Source of the DNA: Lentimicrobium sp.
Lineage (GTDB): Bacteria > Bacteroidota > Bacteroidia > Bacteroidales > Lentimicrobiaceae
Assembly: GCA_013336205.1 (NCBI GenBank)
Contig: JAAXUD010000001.1
Coordinates: 1-22,805, forward strand
Direction: 5' to 3'
Length of the DNA stretch: 22,805 nucleotides
Part shown: one piece after another, positions 1 through 8,000 of the stretch
Layout of the letters: each line of letters starts with the position of its first letter
Position numbering within the stretch: position 1 is the stretch's first letter
Position numbers and translations under genes: made by a program
Notes under the pieces: generated by a model
Told to the model about the DNA's origin: nothing
Database searches by the model: none
The model's input: the letters and a program-made list of their open reading frames with translations, nothing else

Positions 1-364
1 GATTGAAAGAATCCTTATTTTTTTCTTTTCCATGGTTTTTCGTTTTTGATAAGTCAAATATAATTATTAATCAGACTAAATAAACATAAGAAATATTTTT
101 TTGATCTTTAAACGTCTGTTTTAATCTAAAAAAAGTTTTATATTTTATACAGCTTCGAATAGCTGATTCAATGTTTCACTGGTCTTTTGTGTTTGGTTTT
201 TACACTTTCTATCTCAATATCCATAGCAGAAAAGAAAGAATAAATGAAGGAAAAGAAGCTAAGCAACAAAATTTCAGCACCTTTTATCTGAGGCAATCTT
301 AAAGTTATATCTTTGTCGCAAAATCGGACAAGTTTAATTTTTACACTATAACCACCACAAACTT
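1..364 (+). other. Gene-free AT-rich region upstream of rocD
   Basis: This stretch is very AT-rich and holds no convincing coding frame on either strand. The only site I can support is the promoter box near its right end, which faces rocD. No repeat, tRNA or terminator hairpin was recognised. A gene to the left of the window may end or start close to base 1, but nothing here shows it. Confidence 0.6.
308..315 (+). promoter_or_regulatory. Putative rocD promoter, -7 box TATCTTTG
   Basis: TATCTTTG fits the Bacteroidota sigma-ABfr -7 consensus TAnnTTTG exactly. A T-rich run at 282-286 sits about 21 bases upstream, where the -33 element (TTTG) is expected, but it is only a partial match. Transcription would start near 320-323 and leave a 5' leader of about 40 bases before the rocD ATG. 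No strong Shine-Dalgarno sequence precedes that ATG, which is usual for this phylum. Confidence 0.5.
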
Positions 365-1588
365 ATGAATGAATTGATGACATCGGAAAAATTGATGCAT
401 CTGGAAGAAAAGTACGGAGCACACAATTACCATCCACTGCCGGTTGTTTTGGCAAAAGGAGAAGGCGCCCAGGTCTGGGATGTTGAAGGTAAACAGTATT
501 ATGATTTTCTTTCGGCCTATTCTGCCGTTAATCAGGGGCACTGCCACCCGAGAATTATTAAAGCACTTGTTGATCAGGCTTCAAAAATGACGCTGACCTC
601 CAGGGCTTTTTATAATGACTCACTGGGTGTTTACGAAAAGTATGTAACTGAATACTTCGGTTACGAAAAAGTTTTACCCATGAACAGTGGTGCAGAAGCT
701 GACGAAACAGCCCTGAAACTCTGCCGCAAATGGGCCTATATGCGCAAAGGCATAGCTGAAGGTCAGGCAAAAATTATCGTTTGTGACGGAAACTTCCACG
801 GCAGGACCATCACCATCATTTCAATGTCAACCGACCCGGATTCTTATGGCGGATTTGGTCCGTTTACCCCTGGGTTCGTTAAAATACCTTATAATGATCT
901 TAATGCATTGGCCGAAGCCCTTAAAGATCCGGAAGTCGCCGGATTTTTGGTAGAACCAATTCAGGGCGAGGCTGGTGTTTTTGTTCCTGACGAGGGTTAT
1001 CTGTCAAAAGCATACGCCATGTGTAAAGAGAAAAATGTACTTTTTATTGCTGATGAAGTTCAGACTGGCATCGCCCGCACCGGTAAACTTCTTGCCTGTG
1101 ATCACGAGAATGTAAGACCTGATGTGCTTATTCTCGGGAAAGCTTTATCAGGTGGTGTTTATCCTGTGTCAGCCGTATTGGCTGATGACGATATTATGCT
1201 TTGTATCAAGCCAGGGGAACATGGGTCAACTTTCGGCGGAAATCCGGTAGCTGCAAGGGTTGCAATGGAAGCGCTACAGGTTGTCAAAGACGAAAACCTA
1301 GCTGAACGTGCAGAATATCTTGGTAAAATATTCCGTGAAGAACTGAGAGCTGTTAAATCTGATATGATTGCCCTGGTTCGTGGAAAAGGCTTGTTGAATG
1401 CTGTGGTTATCAGGCCAAAGAATGGCAAGGAAGCCTGGGATGTTTGTTTAAAAATGAAGGAAAACGGCGTTCTCGCCAAACCAACCCATGGTGATATCAT
1501 TCGTTTTGCACCACCTTTGGTTATTACCGAAGAACAGTTACGCGAAGCTATTGCCAGGATTATTAAGTCAATCCAGTTTTTTGAATAA
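365..1588 (+). CDS. rocD: Ornithine aminotransferase
   Basis: This 407-residue protein is a class III PLP-dependent aminotransferase. It moves the delta-amino group of L-ornithine to 2-oxoglutarate, giving glutamate-5-semialdehyde and glutamate, in the cytoplasm. The N-terminal block with [11 protein letters not shown] and the segment [17 protein letters not shown] are typical of ornithine aminotransferases rather than acetylornithine enzymes. The catalytic lysine is K259 in [10 protein letters not shown], and the cofactor aspartate is in the IADEVQTG segment. Length is normal for the family. The ATG at 365 is used; an in-frame ATG four codons later (377) is an equally possible start, since neither has a clear ribosome site. 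It is the only plus-strand gene in the window. It is convergent with the MATE gene and ends in a long hairpin. It probably links arginine or ornithine breakdown to glutamate and proline. Confidence 0.95.
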   Translation: MNELMTSEKLMHLEEKYGAHNYHPLPVVLAKGEGAQVWDVEGKQYYDFLSAYSAVNQGHCHPRIIKALVDQASKMTLTSRAFYNDSLGVYEKYVTEYFGYEKVLPMNSGAEADETALKLCRKWAYMRKGIAEGQAKIIVCDGNFHGRTITIISMSTDPDSYGGFGPFTPGFVKIPYNDLNALAEALKDPEVAGFLVEPIQGEAGVFVPDEGYLSKAYAMCKEKNVLFIADEVQTGIARTGKLLACDHENVRPDVLILGKALSGGVYPVSAVLADDDIMLCIKPGEHGSTFGGNPVAARVAMEALQVVKDENLAERAEYLGKIFREELRAVKSDMIALVRGKGLLNAVVIRPKNGKEAWDVCLKMKENGVLAKPTHGDIIRFAPPLVITEEQLREAIARIIKSIQFFE

Positions 1589-1600
1589 CTGAGATCCCCG

Positions 1601-1657
1601 AAAAATGGCCGGGGTAGGGATACGACATGTCGTGTCCCTACCCCGGCCATTTTTTTA
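1601..1657. terminator. 54-bp near-perfect palindrome acting as bidirectional terminator
   Basis: Bases 1601-1620 and 1635-1654 are perfect 20-base inverted repeats. The 14-base centre is itself almost palindromic (ACGACATGTCGT at 1622-1633), so only one base pair of the 54 bp is mismatched. The stem is GC-rich with A/T ends, and a run of seven T (1651-1657) follows rocD, so it should stop rocD transcription. The T run on the other strand lies within the stem base, so it may also stop the MATE transcript. The TCGTGTCCCT arm is shared with palindromes near 16334-16404, which suggests a dispersed REP-like repeat recruited as a terminator. Confidence 0.8.
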
Positions 1658-1659
1658 TG

Positions 1660-1890
1660 ATGAAATGATGGAATGATGGAAGGGTGGAAGGGTGGAAAAT
1701 TGGAAAGTTGGAAATTGGGAATACTGACCTACCAGGTTTTAATGGCCCGTGGGCAGCAGAACCTGTTAGGTCTTACGACTTTGATAACGGATGGAATATT
1801 GGAAATTGGAATTTTGGAATATTGGAATATTGAAATATTGGTAATCTCCTGGTAATCCCATCCCATCATTCCATTATTCCATTATTCCAC
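1660..1890. repeat. Degenerate TGGAA/TGGAAT tandem repeats in inverted arrangement
   Basis: The spacer between rocD and the MATE gene is built of short degenerate repeats. Left part (about 1660-1720): ATGATGGAA, GGGTGGAA and TTGGAAA units. Middle part (about 1791-1845): GGAATATTGGAAATTGGAA-like units. Right part (about 1860-1890): the same motif on the opposite strand, as ATTCCATTATTCCA. The right array abuts the MATE stop codon. A separate dyad (1726-1772) is embedded in the middle. No gene is supported here; an ATG-started frame through the repeats translates to a low-complexity peptide. Confidence 0.75.
1726..1772. repeat. Embedded 47-bp dyad with inner hairpin
   Basis: GACCTACCAGGTT (1726-1738) and AACCTGTTAGGTC (1760-1772) are inverted repeats matching at 12 of 13 positions. 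The region between them contains a second small stem, GCCC-GT-GGGC. The block interrupts the TGGAA repeats on both sides, as a small inserted palindromic element would. It carries no coding capacity. Confidence 0.6.
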
Positions 1891-1892
1891 TT

Positions 1893-3317
1893 TCACACCT
1901 TCTTCAGCTTCCACTTTCCACGGCTAAAAATATATATTCCCAATAGAGTGAGTGTGCTTTCAGCGATTACGATGGCATAATACACTCCGTTTGTTCCAAA
2001 ACCCGCTTTCATTGCGAGAAAGTAAGCCAAAGGCATTTCAATCAGCCAGAAGCAGATAAAATTCAGCAGGGTAGGGGTATAGGTATCACCGGCACCATTG
2101 AGTGACTGGGTCATTACCATGCCAAATGCGTAAAAAAGGAATCCTGAACTTACAATCTGCAAACAGGTAATACCTGCTTTAATGACCTCAGTGTCGTTGA
2201 TAAACATCCTGACAAAGAAGCCCGGGAATGCCATGAAGACTATCGAAATCAGGCCTAACAATGTCATATTGGAGAATCCGGTTATCCAGGCTGCCCTTTG
2301 TGCCCTGTCGGGTTGACCTGCTCCCAGATTCTGACCGACAAGCGTTGAGGCTGCATTGCTCAATCCCCACGATGGCAGCAAAGAAAAGATGATAATCCGG
2401 ATGCCGATGGTGTAGCCGGCAACGGCCGCACTTCCGAATACTGATATGATGCGCACCATAACTACCCAACTGGCTGTTGCGATGAGATTTTGCAGAATGC
2501 CGCCGATCGATAGTTTTACAAGCGTGATCATAATTGCCGGATCGGGCAGCAGATGGCCAATCAGCAGTTTTATCCTCATTTTGCCTCTGAAGAGTATGTA
2601 AAACTGAAAGGCAACTGCCAACCCTCGCCCTATATTGGTTGCGATGGCAGCACCTTCTATTCCCATGGCAGGTATCGGACCAAACCCGAAGATCAGGATT
2701 GGATCGAGAATAATGTTGATGCCATTGGCAACCAGCAATACCCGCATCGAGAGCGCAGCATCGCCGGCACTGCGGAATGCTGCATTGATAATGAAAAGCA
2801 TCATGATAACCGCATTACCGGCAAACATTATCTGAGTGTAACCATGATTGATACTGGCAAGTTCATGGCTTGCCCCCATGATGCGCAGTAGTTCATATGA
2901 GTAAAAGATACCCGGAATTGCGAGTATCAAAGAAATAGAAAGGCCTGCAATAATCGATTGACCGGCTGCTTTGGCTGCTGCCTCCGGATTCTTTTCACCA
3001 ATTCTTCTGGAAACCAGCGCTGTTGTTCCTGCACTAAAGCCTACCGCGATGGCATAAACAATGGTCATCATTGATTCCGTCAGTCCAACTGCTGCAATTG
3101 CGTCGTAACCTAGTTTTGAGACAAAGAATATGTCAGCAATGGCGAAAATTGACTCCATAATCATTTCAAGCACCATAGGAACAGCCAGCAGAAATATAGC
3201 TTTACCAAGTCTGAGACTGGTGTAGTCCTGATCACCTCCGGCAAGTGCTTGCCTGATCAAAGCCAGGTATTCCCTGATTTTAAAGAGGTATGTTTGAGTT
3301 GTATTTATTTTATTCAT
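1893..3317 (-). CDS. MATE family efflux transporter
   Basis: This 474-residue inner-membrane protein belongs to the multidrug and toxic compound extrusion (MATE) family, which exports drugs or metabolites using a Na+ or H+ gradient. After a hydrophilic tail of about 40 residues, the sequence has the expected two bundles of six hydrophobic segments. The first contains the typical LAVPMVLEMIMESIFAIAD and KLGYDAIAAVGLT stretches; the second repeats the fold around VKLSIGGILQNLIATASWVV. Length is normal. The substrate cannot be told from sequence. The ATG at 3317 is the first in frame after a terminator hairpin and lacks a Shine-Dalgarno sequence. The gene is separated from susD1 by a strong terminator and has its own leader with a putative attenuator, so it is probably expressed independently and conditionally. 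Its stop codon abuts the TGGAA repeat block. Confidence 0.93.
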   Translation of the reverse strand: MNKINTTQTYLFKIREYLALIRQALAGGDQDYTSLRLGKAIFLLAVPMVLEMIMESIFAIADIFFVSKLGYDAIAAVGLTESMMTIVYAIAVGFSAGTTALVSRRIGEKNPEAAAKAAGQSIIAGLSISLILAIPGIFYSYELLRIMGASHELASINHGYTQIMFAGNAVIMMLFIINAAFRSAGDAALSMRVLLVANGINIILDPILIFGFGPIPAMGIEGAAIATNIGRGLAVAFQFYILFRGKMRIKLLIGHLLPDPAIMITLVKLSIGGILQNLIATASWVVMVRIISVFGSAAVAGYTIGIRIIIFSLLPSWGLSNAASTLVGQNLGAGQPDRAQRAAWITGFSNMTLLGLISIVFMAFPGFFVRMFINDTEVIKAGITCLQIVSSGFLFYAFGMVMTQSLNGAGDTYTPTLLNFICFWLIEMPLAYFLAMKAGFGTNGVYYAIVIAESTLTLLGIYIFSRGKWKLKKV

Positions 3318-3335
3318 ATTATTTCGGTCAATATT

Positions 3336-3368
3336 AAAAAAAAACCCGGACTGAAAACAGACCGGGTT
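3336..3368 (-). terminator. Intrinsic terminator inside the MATE leader
   Basis: On the minus strand, AACCCGG (3368-3362) pairs with CCGGGTT (3349-3343). An inner CTG/CAG stem and a TTTT loop follow, with one T-T mismatch. Immediately downstream is a run of nine T, formed by the A run at 3336-3344. This is a textbook intrinsic terminator. It ends 18 bases before the MATE start codon with no annotated gene between it and the upstream terminator of susD1, so its natural role would be to abort the MATE transcript. Confidence 0.8.
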
Positions 3369-3418
3369 GCTATATTTTTTAGCAGAGGGCTAGATACAAA
3401 TCAAATATCTCACCCGGT
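3361..3418 (-). promoter_or_regulatory. Putative antiterminator: three-way junction exclusive with terminator
   Basis: On the minus strand, ACCGGGT (3418-3412) can pair perfectly with ACCCGGT (3367-3361). This closes a three-way junction containing two small hairpins: AGATA/TATCT, and TGCTA/TAGCA with an A-rich loop. The 3' strand of this stem is the same segment that forms the 5' arm of the terminator at 3336-3368, so only one of the two can form. Seven consecutive base pairs in the right place, plus two hairpins that tile the interior, make chance pairing unlikely but not excluded. I could not assign it to a known riboswitch class. Confidence 0.55.
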
Positions 3419-3445
3419 TAAAGCAGGCATCAGCCACAAATACAT
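3410..3445 (-). CDS. Putative 11-residue leader peptide of the MATE attenuator
   Basis: ATG at 3445 opens an 11-codon frame, MYLWLMPALTG, ending in TGA at 3410-3412. It lies wholly inside the MATE leader, downstream of the putative promoter. Its last codons (ACC GGG TGA) overlap the 5' strand of the antiterminator stem. A ribosome that finishes the peptide would cover that strand and let the terminator form. A ribosome stalled on the early codons (including Tyr, Leu and Trp) would leave the strand free and favour read-through. No Shine-Dalgarno sequence is visible, as for most genes of the phylum. Translation is inferred, not shown. Confidence 0.4.
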   Translation of the reverse strand: MYLWLMPALTG

Positions 3446-3506
3446 TGGTTGAAGGGATGACAATTGAACAAGTGAGTTTCATAATTCTTATAGATATTGA
3501 ACTATG

Positions 3507-3514
3507 CAAAAATA
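3507..3514 (-). promoter_or_regulatory. Putative MATE promoter, -7 box TATTTTTG
   Basis: On the minus strand TATTTTTG matches TAnnTTTG exactly. The surrounding sequence is very AT-rich, and the -33 element is not clear (only TTTC-like runs upstream). A start near 3500 would give a leader of about 180 bases, or a terminated RNA of about 160 bases if the internal terminator is used. It lies just after the susD1 terminator, which fits independent transcription of the MATE gene. Confidence 0.45.
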
Positions 3515-3545
3515 AAAAAATATTTTATCGGAAAATAAAAAGGAT

Positions 3546-3575
3546 AAAAAAAACTGCCCGGGGTCCGGGCAGTTT
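3546..3575 (-). terminator. Intrinsic terminator after susD1
   Basis: On the minus strand AAACTGCCCGG (3575-3565) and CCGGGCAGTTT (3561-3551) form a perfect 11-bp stem with a three-base loop. It is followed by a T run formed by the A run at 3546-3553. It lies 22 bases after the susD1 stop codon and closes the susC1-susD1 operon. Confidence 0.88.
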
Positions 3576-3597
3576 AAAGAAAAATAGCTGTTATTGC

Positions 3598-4986
3598 TTA
3601 GTTAGCCCACCATACATTCTGGTTAATGTCAGGGTTAACAGTTGCATTTGGATTATTGATGCGCTCATCCTGTGGGGTTGGGAAACGTACTGGTATAACG
3701 CCACCGTTTTCAACATTAGGACCGTTGTTTGGGGTAAGTGCCGGAATTCCGGTTCTTCTCCAATCGTTATAATTTTCCAGCTGCAGGAATAATGCAACAT
3801 ATTTATGTGTCATTATTTTAGCAAGAGAGATTGATGTAGCTGTTTCACTGGCCTGTGAAGCAAAGTAAGTTTCGTCAGCAGCACCAGTTATCTGGATAAC
3901 AGAAGCTTTAATAGCATTGTTGTGAGCAGTTGCAGCAGCGCCATTATTGCCTTTTCTGAATTCAGCTTCAGCTCTCAGGAACCCGGCTTCAACAAGACTT
4001 ACCAATGGAATTGGACTTGCAGCGCTTGAATACACTGGTCCAGTCTGTGAAGCATCAACATTTTCTGAGCCTGGAGCAGCACCGGTGTATGCACCAGCAC
4101 CATCAGGTGCACAGAAGAAAGGCAGACGTGGATCGCTGATTGATGTAAGCAGATCAACATAATAAGCACCCATACGGATATAGGTACCACGCTCATTGTT
4201 GAATGCATACCATGGATTTAACTCGCTGGAGTTAGTTCCAAATACAGCCATGGCATCAGCAGCGTTTGCATCTAGATTTCCAAGATATTCAAGAACCTTG
4301 TCAGCAGAGCCGCCAGAATCTTTTTTACTGAGTCTGTTTGCAAAACGGGCCTTTAATATCCATGCGGTATTTTTCCATTTGGCAACATCTCCACCATGGA
4401 TAAAGTCTTCGTCAGCAGGAAGAATAACATTATCAGAAGCTGGTTTATTGAATAGTTCAATGGCTTCTGAAAGCATGGTCTGCATATCCTGATAAATCAA
4501 CTCCTGGGCATCATAATTCGGGCTGAAAAACGCTTCACCCTGAATACCGAGACCAGCTTCGCGGTTTGGTACATCACCCCAGATATCAGTAGCAACTGAC
4601 AGATTCAGGGCTTTGATAACCTTGGCAATTCCTACATAATAAGGATTTGCATCACCGGCAAGGTCAATCAGGGTATTACATTCAACGATGCAATCCGTAT
4701 AAATTGAATTCCATTCGTTAACGTTATCGCCTTCAAGAAGTACGTAGTTTGCAACGTCTTTCATCTGCTCGGCAGTTCCTTCGAGCTGCTGGGTAAATAC
4801 GGAGGCTGCGCGGTTTACACCACCATTAAAAGTGGCAAAAGAGGAAACTTCAATTGTTGAAAGTAACAATGCGGGGGTTACTTCTGTCGGATCGTTCGGG
4901 GACAGATCGTACCCTTCTATGTAACTCTCACAAGCAGTTGTGAAAAAGAGCACTGCTATGATTAAAAGGACTGATATTTTTTTCAT
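3598..4986 (-). CDS. SusD/RagB-family outer-membrane lipoprotein (pair 1)
   Basis: This 462-residue protein is the surface substrate-binding partner of the SusC-type porin encoded just upstream. The N-terminus is a lipoprotein signal with lipobox FFTTAC and lipidated Cys19. The mature part resembles the SusD-like_2 group: an early segment with SPNDPTEVTPALLL, a TPR-like region with WNSIYTDCIVECNTLI and a DIWGDVPN motif, and the characteristic KWKNTAWILKARFANRLS stretch near the middle. The C-terminal part includes NDWRRTGIP, typical of the family. Length is normal. It starts 35 bases after the susC1 stop, in the usual susC-susD order, and is followed by a strong terminator. The substrate is unknown. 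With no carbohydrate enzymes nearby, a peptide or other nutrient is as likely as a glycan. Confidence 0.9.
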   Translation of the reverse strand: MKKISVLLIIAVLFFTTACESYIEGYDLSPNDPTEVTPALLLSTIEVSSFATFNGGVNRAASVFTQQLEGTAEQMKDVANYVLLEGDNVNEWNSIYTDCIVECNTLIDLAGDANPYYVGIAKVIKALNLSVATDIWGDVPNREAGLGIQGEAFFSPNYDAQELIYQDMQTMLSEAIELFNKPASDNVILPADEDFIHGGDVAKWKNTAWILKARFANRLSKKDSGGSADKVLEYLGNLDANAADAMAVFGTNSSELNPWYAFNNERGTYIRMGAYYVDLLTSISDPRLPFFCAPDGAGAYTGAAPGSENVDASQTGPVYSSAASPIPLVSLVEAGFLRAEAEFRKGNNGAAATAHNNAIKASVIQITGAADETYFASQASETATSISLAKIMTHKYVALFLQLENYNDWRRTGIPALTPNNGPNVENGGVIPVRFPTPQDERINNPNATVNPDINQNVWWAN

Positions 4987-5021
4987 AATCTTTTCTTTTG
5001 ATTTAAGTTAATGGAACTTAC

Positions 5022-8000
5022 TTAGAAACCTACCTTTATCCCAACAATAAATGATTTGGTACCCGGGTTGTTGAAATAGTCAAAACCGGTAAGGTTTGAA
5101 CCTGCACCTGTAAGACTGGTTTCAGGGTCAACGCCTGGATAATCGGTGCTAAGCCACAGGTTTCTGCCTGACAAGGTCAGGTCAACATACTGAAGCAAAG
5201 GCATTTTGTCTTTGGTATTCAGGCGATAACTCAGGCTTACTTCACGAAGGCGTACCCATGAACCATCAAATACAGCCTGTTCAACAGCAGCACTTCCACC
5301 ATCACCTACGTAATTGGAGAAATATGAATTTGCTGAGATAGGAATATCATTAGGTGTACCATCGGCTTTTACTCCAGGAATAATGTAGGTCTGATCACGG
5401 TTACCTGATTCTTCAGTCTTACCAATCCTATGCATACGAGCGAGTGTACCGTTCCAGATCATACCACCTTCGCGGATGTCGATCAGGAAACTAAGGTTGA
5501 TCCCTTTGTAATTGAAACCGTTGGTAATACCCATGGTCCAATCTGGGAACGGGTTGCCTATATTGCCACGTTCAGGAGCAATAGAAGGACGTCCGTTGGC
5601 GCCTATGATCAGGTCACCATTGTCATTGCGAAGCCATTTGGTTCCATAAAGTGCACCATAAGCATCACCAACGATAGCGTATGAGCCAATAGAAGTAAAG
5701 GCACTTTCGATGTTAACTTCATCAACACCAGGAGCAAGTTCAAGTACTTCATTGGTATTTTTTGTGAAATTAACTGCGATGTTCCATTTAAAATCCTTAG
5801 TCTTTATAGGATCGCCGGAAACAACAAGTTCAATCCCCTTGTTTACCATTCTACCTGAGTTAGCAACAATCTGCTGGAATCCGGATGATGGGGCGATGGG
5901 GCGATTTACAAGAATCTGGTCTGATTCTTCGTTGTAATATGTGAAGTCAACAGTTAAGCGACCAGTGAAGAATCTTAAATCGAGACCAAGTTCTGTTCCG
6001 GTTTTTCTTTCAGGTTTCAGGTCTGCATTTCCAAGTGTTGCGCTATAACCGAATCCACCTTTACCCAGGTATGGGAAAGATAAACCATTGGTGAATCCGT
6101 CGGTGAAAATCGGAGAAGCGAAATAGGTCCTGGATGAATAAGGAGAAGGATTGATACCTACCTGTGCCCAGCTTAACCTTGCCTTACCAAAAGAAAGGAT
6201 ATTGTTTTCAGGAATCAGTTCGGTGAAAACAAATGAAAGACTGGTTGACGGATAGAAGAAGTTGTTCTGGTTTGGACCGAAAGTTGAAGCCCACTCATTA
6301 CGACCTGTAGCACTGAAATAAATCATGTTTTTGTAATCCAGGTTTAAGTCGAAGAATAAAGCAGCTGTTCTTTCTTTAGTTGTAACTTCACTTGCATACA
6401 ACACTGCAGCATTGCTCAGGTTATAGAAATTAGGGATACTGAGGCTGGTTCCTCTGGCATACAAATCCTGGAAGTTTCTTTCGTTCAGGTTATTTCCTAA
6501 TGAAAGTGAACCTTTGAAGTCACTGCTGAATTCATGGGTAGCAGTGATAACGAGGTCGGAATACATTTCCCTGAAGCGTTGGATATTCTCAGTAATTTGT
6601 CCGGTAGGTTCAGCGGGTTGCATTGAACCGATGGCAAAAATCTGTTTCCTCTGATCGGAATAGAAGTCTGTGCCAAGGCGATAGGTTGCCGATAACCAGG
6701 TGAACGGCTGATAGTCAATATAGAAATTGCCCATAAACCTGTTTACGTCATCGGTAAACGGGTTTTTGTATGCGGTATAATAAGTATTATCGTAGATGGA
6801 GATAAACCTGCGGTCAACGCCATTGGGATACATATAATTATCACCACCACCCGGGTTCATGTCGAAACTCTGGGGAGCACGCATCAAACTGAGCATGATA
6901 CCTGAGAGGTTACTACCATTCTGGGCTTTTATACCATTGGTATTGGAATAGTTAGCTGTACCACCGACTTTAATTTTACTGCTGAGTTTGTGGTCTGCAG
7001 TCAACCTTACAGTTGTTTTGTTCAATTCGGTATTTGGGATGATCCCTTCATTATTAAGATGACTTAACGAAAGTCTGAATGAAGTGATGTCATCACCACC
7101 GGCAATCTGCAGGTTGTGGGTAAGAGTAGTTGCATTCTGGAAGAAATTTTCTGCATTGTTGACCGGAGTAAGGCCTAAAGAAGCGATGGTTGGGCCCCAG
7201 CTATTGGCAGTACCACCGGAAATATCATCGTCATTATTCCATACAAAGTCAGGGCCTGGATCGGCAGTAGCAAAGGTGCCTTCAGGAACAGGATTTCCTT
7301 CAGCATCGACAGCGCCGCCCCCATTACCCTGGGCATAAATGCTCTGTTGTTCCGGAAGTTTGCTGATACTGCTGAAATCCATATTGAAACCGTAAGTTAC
7401 CCTGATGCCCTGGCTGGCTTTGCCACGTTTGGTAGTATAAATAATGGCACCGTTACCGGCCCTTACACCGTAAAGAGCGGCAGCGGCCGGCCCTTTAAGA
7501 ATGGTGACAGACTCAATGTCATCAGGGTTGATGTCAAGCGCCCTGTTTGAGTTGTTAACACCTTCGAGGCCGATGTTGAATGGGTTGTCACCGGCATTGG
7601 TTGCATTGGTCGAGTTGTCGATGGGAACTCCGTCAACAACGATCAGTGGCTGGTTATTACTGGTAAAAGTTGAGTTACCACGAATAAGGATCTTACTTGA
7701 TGCTCCTGGAGTACCCCCGGAACCAATAACCTGCACACCGGCTGCTTTCGAAGCAAGACCTTGTACAACGTTTGTTTCACCTGAACGGGTGAGTTCGTCA
7801 CCGGTAACAGATTCAACGGCATAACCCAGTGCTTTGGTTTCACGGGAAATACCAATGGCAGTCACCACAACCCCTTCAATATCCATTACGTCGGGATCGA
7901 GCACTACATCAATAGTTGTTTGACTACCAATAGTTACTTCTCTTGTTTTCATTCCCACAAACGAAAACTGTAAAACCTTTCCATTGGAGGGAACTTTTAT

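Noticed and set aside
1159..1650. 163-codon frame on the minus strand opposite the end of rocD
   Set aside because: It lies antisense to a certain gene, begins inside the palindromic terminator, and its product has no recognisable pattern; it is a shadow of rocD codon use.
1673..1855. 60-codon plus-strand frame through the TGGAA repeats
   Set aside because: The peptide is simply translated repeat (WKGGKLESWKLG, LEIGILEYW); it is a by-product of repeat sequence.
3361..3418. Known riboswitch (purine or TPP type) for the MATE leader three-way junction
   Set aside because: The junction and one TATCTA stretch recall purine riboswitches, but the conserved loop bases and the P3 pairing of that class are missing, and no TPP or cobalamin box is present. 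The leader ORF suggests ribosome control instead.
3445..3792. 115-codon plus-strand frame over the MATE leader and the end of susD1
   Set aside because: It runs antisense through two terminators and susD1, with no ribosome site and no recognisable protein pattern.
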